This document shows, one piece after another, positions 1-11,639 of a stretch of 64,000 bases of DNA; the stretch's first letter is position 1, and each line of letters opens with the position of its first letter. Source of the DNA: Bicyclus anynana (lineage: Eukaryota; Arthropoda; Insecta; Lepidoptera; Nymphalidae). The notes under the pieces are model-generated. The model saw only the letters and a list, made by a program, of their open reading frames with translations. It was not told the DNA's origin and made no database searches. The position numbers and the translations under genes are program-made. Where the stretch lies: NCBI RefSeq assembly GCF_947172395.1, contig NC_069086.1:12432501-12496500 (forward strand), in the 5' to 3' direction.

Positions 1-637
1 CAATCCATAAAGGAGCACAAAAACTACCAAAGGAAGACATTAATTTTTATCTACGAATAATAATGAAAAATCAAGTTGACATTATATATAAAGCATTTCG
101 CGAATTCGGTTGACTTACTTTTGAGAAGCGGATGACATTTAGACAGAGCGTGGAGCCTGTTTATCTTATTTCGGATTCCCTCGCTGCACAATGCACATGA
201 CTGACCTACAAACATTGATTCCAAAATGATTGGGAACAAGGTCGAACGAATTGCTGTTTTATCAAGCTTTTTACGAGGTAATTTATTACCCAAAATTGCT
301 CGTCATTTCATTATAAAGTAAAATGATGGGACTTAATAAAGCTTTGCTTGCATATTTAGTAATGTAAATTTATCTGCTTTTTAAAGTATTGTTGTTAAAC
401 ATAATGTTTTGGTTGTCAGTTCTCTGGTTAGGAGACTATTAATAACGAAGGCTCTTCGAATTGGCCAACAAAATATGTTTACTGGACTCTGGTGTTGGAA
501 AATCTTAAATTAGGGTATATTATCTTGTCTATTAGGAGGCTACGTAAAGCCGCCAGTCTTGTGCCTAATTTATCTTATTTTATTAAGCATAATTTTTATT
601 TATTAATTTATATGTATCCTAATTTATCGTGTGTCGG

Positions 638-702
638 CTCCACGGCTAGAGGATCAGTCTCAAACCGAGAGGTCATGGGTTCGAACCCGCTCTTGTGACT
701 GT
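638..702 (+). mobile_element. tRNA-like SINE head (copy A)
   Basis: GGCTAGAGGATCAGTCTCAA and CATGGGTTCGAACCCGCTCT look like A and B boxes, but the acceptor and T stems do not pair, so this is not a working tRNA gene. It differs from SINE types I and II. Confidence 0.5.
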
Positions 703-1256
703 TGTAGTGTCCGAAATGATCCTAAGCAGTCTTTACGACTAATTGGAAGGAAGGGGGTATATTATATTCGTCATAATAAAAAAATACAATATTTTATCCA
801 TAAATCACAGATATAATGTTTTTGCATTTTTACGAGTTTTTTTCTTAGAAAAACAAAGGTTTCTCTACGAAAATATTTCATACGTAGATTAATTTCAAGG
901 TAATACATACATACGAGTATATTATATGTAGGTAATTAGTAGGAAAAATCGATCAACTGATTTAGATTAAAGTAAATAGGCAATTTAAATTAATTACCCA
1001 TAAATAAAAATATTTTTTGCTATTTAAGGTAGTTTCCGTTCCATAAATAAGGTGAATACCACATTACTTATGTAATTAATGTTAATCTAAGTAAATAACT
1101 TAGCACTACATTTAAAACATATTAAAAAATAGAGCTGTCGTTGCCTGAGATTGGCCTTGAGAGTACATTGTGCTGTAATCGGATAGATATTTATCACCTG
1201 CTCATGCCAGCATTCTTTATTTTATCAATTTTATAAATTACTTTCAAATAGATTTC

Positions 1257-1375
1257 TGCGCCTTCAAGGCAAGAAGTAAATTATTGCTTTTGGGCAAGCG
1301 CGCTCCAACCTAGACCTTATCATTGCCTTCTGTGGATTTTAGCCGATGATTATCAACCACAAGAAAATAAAATTA
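1257..1375 (+). mobile_element. 3' end fragment of the CR1/Jockey-type LINE (copy A)
   Basis: CCTTCAAGGCAAGAAGTAAA and GCGCTCCAACCTAGACCTTA match the end of the LINE at 54250-54305 (CTTCAAGGCCAGAGTGAATA, CGCTACAACCTAGACCTCAT), i.e. the last codons of its ORF2 and the start of its 3' region. Confidence 0.65.
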
Positions 1376-2212
1376 TGACGATGTATTGATTGCGAATTTA
1401 TTCATAGATCTCTGATCGCTTGCTATAAAAATGCATAATCTAAATGTTGATTTAGGCAGCTTCTGAATAATTGTGCATAATTGAGTATACAGAAAGCGGA
1501 TTCACGAAGATTACAGATGTTTAGTAGTAGAGCACTTTGTGGCAGAGGGAAGTACTACCTATGCTAAATGGCGTCGTTATATGTTAGTTAGTCGACGACG
1601 ATATGTTAGTCAGAAGGAGGTTGTTTTCTGCAGTTTCAGTTTGACACCAATGCCCGGATTGCCGGACATATGGTGGCGCATTATAACATTTTTCTTAATG
1701 TTTTATTTTATTTTAATGATGACTTATTTTTAATTTTATTTATTGCATCATGAAAATTTATTATGAATTAACTTTTAAAAGTAAAGAGAAAGTAGTTAGT
1801 TCAAAAGCGCTTACAACTTTGGATGTTTGCGAAAGATACTTTCTTAGCGAAATTATCGTCGAGAAAATCGTTTGCTTGCGCGGAAAAATTTAATGAAATC
1901 ATTTTTCAAAGAGCTTACGAAGTTGCCAATTCCGTAACTTTTAGCTAATAATATCCATTCTACTTTTATGTTAACGTAAACGGTTAGAATGACTTTGTTG
2001 GTAGTATCATTATGTAGATTAAAAGAGTTTGTTTTATCCAGCGGAAAGTTTGAAAATTGAAATTGAATGAACCGATTTAAAATAAGAAATTATATGTTAT
2101 ACCCATACTATATGTATTTAACTATTATACATATTTATCTTATCAATGTTTATATGTTTAGTTATTTAACATAAATATAATAGGTTATAAGATACAAACA
2201 CCATTATCAATT

Positions 2213-2518
2213 TGACGGCCTCCGTGGCACAGTGGTATGCGCGGTGGATTTACAAGGCGGAGGTCCTGGGTTCGATCCCCGGCTGGGCTAATTGTGGTTT
2301 TCTTAATTGGTCCAGGTCTGGCGGGTGGAAGGCTTCGGCCGTGGCTAAATATGTCTAAGTAAGCTTTAGCTACTGGCAAATACGTACCGCCAAGCGGTTT
2401 AGCGTTCCGAGACGATGCCGTGTAAAAAACGAAAGAGGTGTGGATTGTCATCCTACACCTTGCATCTCAATACCATCAGGTGAGATTATAGTCAAGGGCT
2501 AACTTGTAAAGAATAAAA
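2213..2518 (+). mobile_element. tRNA-derived SINE type II, full length, only in copy A
   Basis: Starts GACGGCCTCCGTGGCACAGTGG (A box), has GGGTTCGATCCCCGGCTGGG (B box), GGCTTCGGCCGTGGCTAA, CGTACCGCCAAGCGGTTTAG and GACGATGCCGTGTA, and ends TAACTTGTAAAGAATAAAAAAA. The same place in copy B is filled by a different insertion. Confidence 0.88.
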
Positions 2519-2846
2519 AAAATCCTCTTAAAATCGATTTAAAGGATAAAAGTTCCTATACCTATTCGATCTCAGTAAAACCATATGTTTTCTGTGGTAA
2601 AACTAAACCAAGAAATCCATCCTTACTCTAAAGCTAAGCTTACTCGAACTGTAAAAATTGCATAACCATTTAGGTATTGCAGAGAATACCGTTAACAAAA
2701 ATAGTCTACCACCTGATATCATACCGTCATAAAAAGTGGGTATGTTATGTTCTAATACCCATTCTACTCGTATAACCTTCTAAAATTATCTGATAGACAA
2801 AACAGTATAAAGGCATCTTATGTTTTATTCCCAGCTATAAGCATAA

Positions 2847-3067
2847 CTAGCGGACGCCCGCGACTTCGTCCGCGTGGAATTCACTTTTTCACAAATCCCG
2901 CGGGCACCATGAATTTTTCCAGGATGTAAAGTAGCCTGTGTGTAATCCAGAGTAAATTCTATTTCCATTCCAAATTTCAGTCAAATCGCTTCAGTAGTAG
3001 TGGCGTTAAAGAGTAACAAACATTCAAACAAACATCCATACAAACTTTCACGTTTATAATATTAGTA
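2847..3067 (-). mobile_element. Nonautonomous Helitron, Lep1-like (copy A)
   Basis: In reverse: CTAGCGGACGCCCGCGACTT at the left is the complement of a Helitron 3' end with GC hairpin and CTAG. TATAATATTAGTA at the right is the complement of the 5' TACTAATATTATA end. No coding capacity. Confidence 0.82.
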
Positions 3068-3416
3068 TCTGTTCACCTATTTAAATTCGTTCAGCCGTTT
3101 TAGCGCGAAAAAAGCATCAAAGTAATTTCGCGCAGGTATGTAAGACCTCATTACAGAGGCTCGAGTTTTTTGCAATAATAAAAAGGAATAATCTCGCGTT
3201 CCTTCCTAATGATTAAATTCCAACGGATGTTACACGTTTATTCCACGCGCTTGTGTCCGGATTTTTTCATTAATAGAAACCTACATGAAGCCCGTAATAG
3301 CCAGACATACTTAAGGTTCTCTTATTTTCATTAAAATGGCTTAAAGTGTGTCAGCACAAGCTCCTACTATGGGTAAGTACGAGCCAATCATGAAGTTTGG
3401 TTTGGTGGCTTTTGGT

Positions 3417-3602
3417 ATGCCTAGTAGCAGTTCTCAATAATTTCATACTGTGACGATAACGACGTCGCGTAACCGTAAATGCCATTTTCTATGGCATTAG
3501 GGCACTAGTGGCACTACTGTACAACTGTTTGCGTTACAGTTTCGCGTTTACGGTTACGCGATAGTCACAGTATGAAAACATTGAAAACTGCCACTAGGCA
3601 CA
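3417..3602. mobile_element. Foldback/MITE (copy A)
   Basis: TGCCTAGTAGCAGTTCTCAA...CATACTGTGACGATAACGAC is matched in reverse by GCGATAGTCACAGTATGAAA...CTGCCACTAGGCA. The sequence just left (CAGCACAAGCTCCTACTATG, GTAAGTACGAGCCAATCATG) resembles the arm of the foldback at 37573. Confidence 0.7.
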
Positions 3603-4670
3603 CACTGTCCGAGTATTAAACGTAACTTTTAAATGTTTTCTATGGGAAAACGTACATACGATCACGTGATTCGACAGGTCATTCGACATTGTGTTAGTTT
3701 TCTAAGAGTTAGCATTTGTAGAAAGAGAACCGACGTGCCACATGGCTAAGGCCACTGTATTCATATAATGAGGTATTTCTAGCAATCGCAGTCCGTTCGT
3801 CTATACATGAACATTTCTTGCGTCGTCTCGTGAGACAATATAAAATAAATTATCCTGACGTTTATACTGTAGACAACATTTTGTGGTGTTATATTTTCAG
3901 GAGGCTCGATTTACAAGGTGATTAAGCAGAGTGCTGCGACACTTGAAGATAACTTGGGCCATCACATTTGTAGATGTGTAACATATACAGTATAAGGCAT
4001 CACTTTGATTAATTAACAAGTTTTGCAAGAGAATCGGAATACCAAGCATCATTGGCGAAAGGGACAGAAATATTTTGGAGAAGAAAAAAAACAGCTAATT
4101 ATAGGGTTCCGAACGTACGTAGTACAAAAACTGAACCCTTATTTATTAACAGCCTACTTCAGAGCTACTGCCTCCCTCGGTATAGGAGAGAGGATATGGA
4201 GTCTACTACCACATACCACACTGATACAATGCGGTTAATAGTAGTGGAGCCCGGGATGCTAAATTAGCAGTTACTAAAGCGTCATGAGGACTGATTAAAT
4301 TTGGTAGATTAGGCGATAGGAAGATTAAATGGTTATAAATATTATTTTCGCTTTCAGCGGTGGTTAACGAAACTCAGACTTTAAACATAATTTTTATTAC
4401 TTCGGCTTACTGCCATTGTCAGAAAATATAACCGATTATTTAGGATTTCAAACTAAATAACCGTGCTCGTGGTTTGAGAACCCCTGTGGCTATCAGGGTA
4501 TTTGTTTGTACAGACCTAACTTTGTAACCTTCCCATTTCATTACGTTACGCTTCTCAAATCGTTAGAATTTCTAAATGGTTTTAGCTATCAACTATCTAT
4601 TTTATCTTATTTGATGTACTGGTTGAGTTGATTTTGAAGTTTGAAGTTCAGTATCAGCCTGACGCAGTAC

Positions 4671-4743
4671 TTGAACCCAGGACCTTAGAATCTAAAGCCA
4701 CATAGGCACAGTGACATAGACTAACCACCTGACCAACGTGGCA
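4671..4743 (-). mobile_element. SINE type III tRNA-like head (copy A, minus)
   Basis: TTGAACCCAGGACCTTAGAA ... CTGACCAACGTGGCAG: reverse complement of a head of the form CCAGTGGTTAACCTATGTGG...GGTCCTGGGTTCAA. The same head recurs at 5011, 29349, 29520, 29831 and 51891. Confidence 0.6.
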
Positions 4744-5010
4744 GTTTATAATATTAGTTTAAATTAATCGCTTGTAGTGTTAGGCTGAATGAAATAAATT
4801 TATTAATATATACGCGTCATTGAAACAAGATTTTGATTAAAAAAGTATTGATAATAATCCAAAATTTTAATAGGTTAACAACTGGTTTTGTGGACCGTGG
4901 TAACAGTGCGCGGCCTTCTTCGTTACAGATTGCATTACTTGGCCCTGTAACAATTCTCTATAACAAGTCCTTCACTGGATTGAAAAGTATGAACATTTTT
5001 TTAAAAAACT

Positions 5011-5110
5011 GTCTCTTTAGTCCAATGGTTAACCTATTTGGTTTCGAATCATGTGGTCTTGGGTTCTTGGTCTTGGGTTCTGGTTTCAGCTGTAATATAT
5101 TGATTTTTAT
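5011..5110 (+). mobile_element. SINE type III tRNA-like head (copy A, plus)
   Basis: TTTAGTCCAATGGTTAACCT, GAATCATGTGGTCTTGGGTT, then a T-rich stretch. It faces the minus copy at 4671, so the pair forms an inverted arrangement. Confidence 0.55.
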
Positions 5111-5297
5111 TTCTTTTTCGAAGTTAACGTTAAGTTCATAGTCATGCTTGCTGTTTTTATAATCTAGAAATCATCACCATATAAGTTCGATGTAGACAGA
5201 TATAAAATATGTAAATAAAATATTCTATATTTAATTCTATTACAAGGTTTTTTAAACTTGTACCTTCTATTTTAAAAATTAATCATACCTAACCAAC

Positions 5298-5517
5298 ATC
5301 TGAATATATAAAAATCAAAGGTGACTGACTGACAAAGTGATCTATCAACGCACAGACGAAATCACTGGATCGGGCTGAAACTTGGCATGCAGGTAGATGT
5401 TATGACGTAGGCATCCGCTAAGAAAGGATTTTGATCAATTCTACCCCCAAGGGTATAAAATAGGAATTGAAAGTTTACATCGATTTCCTAGCGGACGAAG
5501 TCGCGGGCGCCCGCTAG
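5298..5517 (+). mobile_element. Nonautonomous Helitron, divergent 5' end (copy A)
   Basis: 3' end GCGGACGAAGTCGCGGGCGC + CCGCTAG as in the Lep1-like type, but the 5' part (TCTGAATATATAAAAATCAA) differs, so it is another subfamily. Confidence 0.75.
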
Positions 5518-5546
5518 TTTTATATAAATCTGTAAATAAGCAGAAA

Positions 5547-5733
5547 TCTATACTAACATAAAAAGCTGAAGGTTTGTTTGTTTGTTTGATTGAACGCGCT
5601 TATCCCAGGAACTACTGGCCCGATTTGAAAAAATCTTTCAGAGTTAGATAGCCCATTTATCGAGGAAGGCTATATATTATCCCCGTTTTCTCACGAGAAC
5701 GGAAACCATGCGGGTAAAACCGCGCGGCGTCAA
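5547..5733 (+). mobile_element. Nonautonomous Helitron, GAAACCGCG subfamily (copy A)
   Basis: TCTATACTAACATAAAAAGC at the 5' end, AGATAGCCCATTTATCGAGG inside, and AAAACCGCGCGGCGTC at the 3' end. The terminal CTAG is lost. It lies 30 bp after another Helitron. Confidence 0.78.
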
Positions 5734-6374
5734 AACAGCTATACATTCTGCTTAAAAACTTAAGGATTTTTAATTAATATAGGTACTTCTTCTAATTTCA
5801 AATATAGTCTATTGATATTTGCGACCGAAAAAGTAATTAGCTAAAAGGTAATAAATATTCGAAGCCGCTAATGTTACGGGAATATTTATAAAACCCTTTG
5901 ATGATTTCCCTTAGGAATCATATTGTGGCCTACTACAATAAATATTATGACGGATAAAGAACAATAATCACTTGTGGACTCAACGATTCATCACGAGGAG
6001 ATTAAACGCTGTCGATACGTATGTCCAATGGGGATTCGATTCACCGACCTCAAAATACGAGGCAACAATAATATATCTCTCATATGTTTTTTTATTTACT
6101 CGTATATCTACTTCTCCGACATTAATAAATAGATAGAGGATTCAATAATAAGGGGGGATGATTGGATCTATTCAAAGAAACAAGTGCCCGCACCTTTTAC
6201 GGTGCCGTCGAAATGGCCAGCGACCGTATACGATAGAGGAGCATTGTATATCAAAAGAAAGTCGTCAAAGGGGTTGTCACGATACAGTCTTGAGGGACCG
6301 ACTGAAGACCTCTCCTATTATTTTTTACTTATTTTTAAATAAGTTTGTAAAATGGTGGTAAACAAAAAAATAAA

Positions 6375-6563
6375 CCTTGGCTGAGTTTGTTGTGGGCTCT
6401 TCTCGGACCAAGGCGCGTTTGGAACCCTCGTAACTTTAATTTTAAGTTTTCGTCTATTATTACCACCATTAGATTAAATTAAATTTTGACATATACCTAA
6501 CCTTTCAAAAGTGCTTGTAAACTAAGCCTATTTGAAATAAAAGAATTTTGAATTTTGAATTTT
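6375..6563 (+). mobile_element. LINE 3' UTR with GAATTTT-repeat tail (copy A)
   Basis: The segment from CTTGGCTGAGTTTGTTGTGG through AGTGCTTGTAAACTAAGCC ends in tandem TTGAATTTTGAATTT. This is the 3' end pattern of lepidopteran CR1/L2-like LINEs with microsatellite-type tails. No coding sequence remains. Confidence 0.65.
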
Positions 6564-7166
6564 ACTGTTAAATAATACATTATGGAGTTTAAGCTAACTC
6601 ATCCGAATAGCTGTAAAAACTCCCACGCGAAATGGTGGCAAAAATACGGCTGATCTTTTGCCAAAAAATAAGTCAACTATATCAATTTATAATTTCACAT
6701 CAATAAAACAATAATACTAATAAAAATAATAACAGGAAGTAATATAATATAAAGTAGTTTTTCTGTATTTAAGCCTGGAGCTTTTAAATGAAATTCACAA
6801 TGACTTCCGTGTAAATAATACGTATAATGTAAATGAGATCTGGAGCTCCTCGAGGGAACTTTTGGAGTAAAGCTGCGGTCTGCCCACTGTTTACCATCTC
6901 AACAAAAGGTATACATTAGTGCCCAGACCAGTGTATTTTTTTTTATTTCCATAAAGAAAATCTCTAAAATGTAATCGAGCCCACGAAATTAAACTAAAAT
7001 TTAAATTAAGTCCCATCACACCATTAGCTTATATAATTCCGAATAGCTGAATAAATATAGATGGGATTTTGTGTGTGTGTGGGTCTTCTCTGCCCGCAAG
7101 AATGGGGCAAGGGTACTGGCCTCGAGGCTTCGCCTTCTTGCGTTCTCCAATCCCTGCCAGGGTTGA

Positions 7167-7230
7167 AGCCTTTCGGCCAAGGGTTTGTTCAAAGAACCCA
7201 CCTTTGTACAAACCCTTAGGCCGAAAGGCT
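7167..7230. repeat. Long hairpin (copy A)
   Basis: AGCCTTTCGGCCAAGGGTTT pairs with AAACCCTTAGGCCGAAAGGCT, arms about 27 nt around a short loop. The surrounding 7080-7165 is GC-richer than its neighbours. Confidence 0.75.
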
Positions 7231-7470
7231 ATAATAGTTTGGATTAACACAGTCTACATTTTATACCGATATTATCCCGGTGGTACCTATGAAACCGCGG
7301 CGCGGGTAGCCTAGTAGTGTAGTATTATACAGATTTCCACTTTTAGAGGCATAGGTGTACTTAGGTAGCCAAATATTTTCAATTGCCTGTTATTTTAGCT
7401 AATAAAAAGAGAAATACAAAGACAAAACATATAATACAGCTGTATTAGGTACGCATAGCCCAGTGAGACA

Positions 7471-7818
7471 CGTGATAGCCCAGTGGATATAACCTCTGCC
7501 TTCAATTCAGAGAGCGTAGGTTCGAATCCGGTCCGGGACAAACACCTCTAACTTTTCAGTTATGTGCATTTTATGAAATTTAATATCACGTGTCTCAAAC
7601 GGTGAAGGAAAAACTTCGTGAGAAAACCTGCATACCTGAGAATTTTCTTAATTCTGTCGCTAGCAAACTTAATAAATAAATAAAATAAATAAATAATTCT
7701 CTAAGTGTGTGAAGTCTGCAATTCGCATTAGGCCAGCGTGGTGGACTAAAGCCTAACCCCTGTCATTCTTAGAGGAGACTCGTGCTCAACATTGAGACGA
7801 ATATGGGTTGTTAATGAT
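7471..7818 (+). mobile_element. tRNA-derived SINE type I (copy A)
   Basis: Head GTGATAGCCCAGTGGATATA (A box) and GTAGGTTCGAATCCGGTCC (B box). The body holds ACGTGTCTCAAACGGTGAAG and AGGCCAGCGTGGTGGACTA, and the end GAATATGGGTTGTTAATGAT. It resembles the HaSE3-like SINEs described in moths. An AAATAAATAAAT-rich insertion at about 7660-7695 interrupts it. Confidence 0.85.
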
Positions 7819-8262
7819 AAGGTACATTATATACATAGGTATATAGTAAAACATACAAAATGTTGCATGAATGTGTATCTATCTATAGATTTACGTCTCA
7901 ATACTGACTTACGAAATGACATAAACAACCACCGAGCTTTTATATACCTATTTAAAGTCTGTAAATGGACCGTTGACGAAAATAAATCTTTGAAATCGGA
8001 GACGGAGATTGCCACGATCGTTTCATTTGGCGTCAAATAAAACTCTCCCAGCCTGGAATTCTGTAGCGAGTGCTTCATATATTGGATATTTATTTCACCA
8101 AAATTAGATAAATATACTTTTGAAGATGTTATGTAAAGATTGTCTGGAAGTATGTGTATGAATACGGCACTCGTTTCTTTCATTCATTCAAAGATTTTAA
8201 TTAGGAACAGAGCTTTTCCACTGATGTTTATGATTTATTGTAAATAGTTACGAGAATTTTTG

Positions 8263-8500
8263 TACTCTGCCTCCGATTCCGGGTGGATGTGGGTTCGAAT
8301 CCAGTCCGGGGCATGCACCACCAAATCAGTTGTGTGCATTTTAAGAAATTAAACATCACGTGTCTCAAACGGTGAAGGAAAAACATCGTGAGGAAACCTG
8401 CATAGCAGAGAATTTTCTTAATTTGTCTATTGGCCTTGATAGTCTCAGAATGATTCTCATTCGAGCGTCGAGCTTAGTAGTAACCGAATATGGGTTAATA
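8263..8500 (+). mobile_element. tRNA-derived SINE type I, truncated (copy A)
   Basis: B box GGGTTCGAATCCAGTCC, ATCACGTGTCTCAAACGGTG and a degraded 3' part ending GAATATGGGTT. The first bases of the tRNA-like head are missing. Confidence 0.8.
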
Positions 8501-8740
8501 TTGAATCTTGGTTGATGAATTCTATTTTGCTATATTACTTTAAAACTAGACACCCTTTAGTAAAGTTTTTGCGAAAGACTTATACATACGTTTTTACTCT
8601 GATATTGACATCAGGAGCATCATTTAGAGATATTGACTCGACAATGGAAACAATAAATGTCAAGGCTTAAAATAAAACAAAAAGTATTACTCTATACCTT
8701 AAAAAAAAACGGATAAGGTTCCATTCACTCTTCCTATACC

Positions 8741-9120
8741 TTACCTTATCAGCTGTTAGACGTCCACTGCTGGACATAGGTCTCTTGCATGGACCTCCAA
8801 GCACAACAATCTCAAGCCGTCAGCAACCAGCGGCTCCCTGCAACCCGCTTGATATCCTCGGTCCACCTAGTGGGGGGTCGCCAACACTGCGCTTTCCGAT
8901 GCGGGGTCGCCATTCTAGAACCTTGGGACCCCAACGTGCATCGGCTCTTCGAGCTATGTGGCCTGCCCACTGCCACTTCAGCTTCGCGACTCGTTGAGCT
9001 ATGTCAGTGACTGCAGATCTCTTCATTCCTGATTCGATCACGCCGAGAAGCTCCACTCCACTCCACTCCATCGCCCGCTGAGTGACTTTGAGCCTTCTAA
9101 TAAGGCCCATAGTGACTCTT
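8741..9120 (-). pseudogene. RTE-type LINE 3' end with RT C-terminal coding remnant (copy A)
   Basis: The minus-strand frame 8820-9110 encodes recognisable RTE/BovB-like C-terminal sequence: KVTQRAMEWSGVELLGV, RVAKLKWQWAGHIARR, and VLEWRPRIGKRSVGDPP. Frame disruptions follow, and the 3' end carries ATGCAAGAGACCTATGTCC and CAGCAGTGGACGTCTAACAG. A local CTCCA repeat at about 9050-9069 interrupts the RAMERAML block seen in copy B. It is a 5'-truncated dead copy. Confidence 0.85.
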
Positions 9121-9611
9121 CCCTATACGTAATAGAATTTAAATAAATAAAGTTATTCACATCGGAACTTTACATTTCAAATATTTACTCATAAAATATG
9201 CGGATGGCGCTGAAAAGGTGTTAAAAAGTTGATATCTCTAAATAACAGACATTTTGTTTTTACAGCGAAACGGATTGACGGAACGGCGCGAGTGGAGCTA
9301 CAAAGTGATTTATTTATTTATAAGCCCCGCTGTGTTCAAACAAAGATTCAGGGCAATAACAATAAACTTCAATTTATGCTCAATATTTACAGTAAACAGG
9401 TCGACGGTTCTCTGGTGTAGACTAAGCTAGAGAGATCGATCGAGTCGAGTTCGAATACCGGTAGGTCAATCATATACTAATGATTGACCTATCAGACTAT
9501 TACAGGGTCAGGCCTCCCTCTACGTAGGGGCGAATAATATGGAGCTTAGATCCACCACGTTATTCCAATACGGGTTGGTGATCTTAGTGTGACAATGGTT
9601 GTATGGTAGCA

Positions 9612-9937
9612 ATCAATCATCATCATCATAATCATTGCCTACCCATATTCGGTTCACTTCTGAGCAAGAGACTCCTCGCAGAATGAGAGGGGTTAGGCCT
9701 AGTCCACCACGCTGGCCCAATGCGGATTGGCAGACTTAACACATGCAGAGAATTAAGAAAATTCTCTGATATGCAGGTTTCCTCACGATGTTTTTCCTCC
9801 TCCGTTTGAGACACGTGATATTTAATTTCTTAAAATGCACACAACTGAAAAGTTGGAGGTGCATGCGCTTGGACCGAATTTTAACCCACACCCTCCGGAA
9901 TCGGAGGCAGAGGTCATATCCCCTGGGCTATCACGGC
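9612..9937 (-). mobile_element. tRNA-derived SINE type I, near full length (copy A)
   Basis: Reverse orientation: (CAT)n at the left, CCCATATTCGGTTCACTTCT, CACCACGCTGGCCCAATGCG, TTTGAGACACGTGATATTTA and GGGCTATCACGGCTC at the right, with the reverse-complement B box destroyed (TTGGACCGAATTTTAACCC). Confidence 0.85.
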
Positions 9938-10220
9938 TCGAGGGGTAACGAACTGCTCAATATGGGGACCTAAGTGGGTGGAACGCAATGTAACATGTCA
10001 TTTAACGCTCTGGCTTCGCATATTGTTCCTCCTAATGTTATACCATAAAGCTTCTGATTAAGAAGCTTGAATCCTAATTAAAAGCTAAAATGATGATTAA
10101 AATATAAGGTCTGGCACCTTTATTTGTTTTAAAAGCCTTAAGTCTTTCAGCTGCAAGTTCGTCAGCATTATATGTGAGTAGTGTACAACTATTGAATTTT
10201 AATCATGGTGGGTTTAGAAG

Positions 10221-10510
10221 CAGGGGCGTAGCTACCACCGTATCAGCCGTATCAATTATATGGGGCCCCCGGACTGCATGGGCCCCTTACGTGTGAAAGC
10301 AAAAATTAGTAAAGTGTAATCCACAATCTCACTTAATCTGGTGCTTCCGAAAAAATCATATAAAACCGGTAGTAGACTTTGTAAATGATAAATGTAAAAA
10401 TCCCGTTTTTTAAACAAACTTTTTTTTTTGTGAGAATTTGTTACCCTTAATTTGGGGCCCCTACCTAATTTTGATACAGGGCCTCTCCAAGGCTCGCTAC
10501 GCTACTAGGA
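10221..10510. mobile_element. hAT-like nonautonomous element with GGGCGTAGC ends (copy A)
   Basis: CAGGGGCGTAGCTACC at the left and GCTCGCTACGCTACTAG at the right form imperfect terminal inverted repeats. TGGGGCCCCC and TTTGGGGCCCCTACC lie inside. This end type is common among hAT-like MITEs, so the class is inferred. Confidence 0.5.
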
Positions 10511-10730
10511 GGTGATTATTATCCGCCTGTTCTAAAGGCATATTAAATAACTTTTCTATAGCACCGCCACAATGATTCGACATAACATTATCAATGTACT
10601 ATTCATTTTGATATTGCAGAAGCATCTATCTGAGATGACTCAAGAACATTTACAAAGAACACATTTCGTATAACACAAGACTTTAAACTAATATGGAAAT
10701 ACCATATCCATCTCTGGATTTTTTTTCTTA

Positions 10731-10804
10731 CGCTTGACCACAATCAAGCCTGATGGAAAGCAATGATGAGGTCTAAGATGAAGCGCGCTTGCCTAGAAGA
10801 TGCC
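10731..10804 (-). mobile_element. SINE type II / LINE tail fragment at gap edge (minus)
   Basis: TTGACCACAATCAAGCCTGA and TGATGAGGTCTAAGATGAAG are the reverse complement of the same tail. The element continues into the gap. Confidence 0.6.
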
Positions 10805-11004
10805 NNNNNNNNNNNNNNNNNNNNNNNNNNNNNNNNNNNNNNNNNNNNNNNNNNNNNNNNNNNNNNNNNNNNNNNNNNNNNNNNNNNNNNNNNNNNNNNN
10901 NNNNNNNNNNNNNNNNNNNNNNNNNNNNNNNNNNNNNNNNNNNNNNNNNNNNNNNNNNNNNNNNNNNNNNNNNNNNNNNNNNNNNNNNNNNNNNNNNNNN
11001 NNNN
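10805..11004. other. Assembly gap (200 N)
   Basis: Exactly 200 N, the same length as the second gap, so this is a conventional placeholder of unknown true size. It lies between the two copies of the duplicated segment and is flanked on both sides by interspersed repeats: a SINE/LINE tail on the left and a LINE 3' region on the right. Confidence 0.98.
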
Positions 11005-11100
11005 CGTTTATTTCAAGTAGGCTCTTTTGAAACGTTTATTTGACTTTGACTATTTGTAAAGACCCACCATCGGACCGGAAGGCAGATTCTGCTAAGAATT
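11005..11100 (-). mobile_element. LINE 3' region fragment at the gap edge
   Basis: TTTCAAGTAGGCTCTTTTGAAACG followed by GACCGGAAGGCAGATTCTGC resembles a common lepidopteran LINE 3' region read in reverse. It starts immediately after the gap. Confidence 0.45.
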
Positions 11101-11639
11101 ATCTAATAAGCTTGGTCTATTAAATGTGTTTTAACAGATTCTGATGAGATGTACAGTAATTTTGATGTGTACTAAAGTGCTGGCAATGTATTTGTCAAGG
11201 GAAATACCCGAGTATTTAGCAGCTTGTTTCGATTAATTATATCCAACAGCGATTCGCAGCGATAATGTCAATATTCAATACGGATTGGTAGAGCAAATCG
11301 CAGCGCTGATGTTTGACTGCCAATTAAACCTTAATTGCACTAACGTGAGATATAAATTATATTTACTGCTGCAATGGTCAGCTGTAACAACTTTTCAAAA
11401 TAATTTGGAATGTTAGATAAATTAGGAAAAATGATATATGCGTTCTAACATGTAACATAGGTAGAAGCTATTAATACTTATCCACAGCATCCACTGGCTA
11501 ACTGTTGTCTAGGCTACGGATTTATGTCCGTGGTTGGAGCTAAAAGGTTAGTTAGGCCTATTTCTTTTCCTCTTCAGAATTCATTTGAGTTTGTTAGTAA
11601 GTTGTGAGATATTTTAAGCTGACGAAGAGCATTTTAAGT

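Larger units (their letters stand above)
1..10578 (+). repeat. Segmental duplication, copy A (left end beyond window)
   Basis: From base 1 the sequence matches 14661 onward in the same orientation, and the match continues until about 10578 (shared motif GCACCGCCACAATGATTC in both copies). The offset drifts from 14660 at the left to 14253 at the right because of indels. Long stretches are nearly identical: translations of 4023-4238 and 18521-18736 are the same, and the 118-codon frames at 7827-8183 and 22257-22613 differ at one residue. No host exon is visible. Beyond the elements listed separately, 51-630, 780-1250, 1380-2210, 3070-3415, 3603-4660, 5750-6370, 6570-7165 and 8510-8740 show only AT-rich noncoding sequence or unclassified repeats. 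Since homology is already present at base 1, the true left end is outside the window. Confidence 0.95.

Noticed and set aside
640..705. tRNA gene candidate
   Set aside because: Stems do not pair properly, and the sequence differs between the two copies at positions a real tRNA would keep.
4023..4267. Two overlapping 71-codon frames repeated at 18521-18765
   Set aside because: Overlapping frames in one repeat-like stretch, present twice only because the whole segment is duplicated.
7827..8183. 118-codon minus-strand frame, nearly identical at 22257-22613, as a conserved gene
   Set aside because: The similarity follows from the segmental duplication. The flanks are equally similar, no domain is recognisable, and composition is like neighbouring noncoding DNA.
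10763..11043. Frames spanning the N run
   Set aside because: Artefact of translating gap characters.
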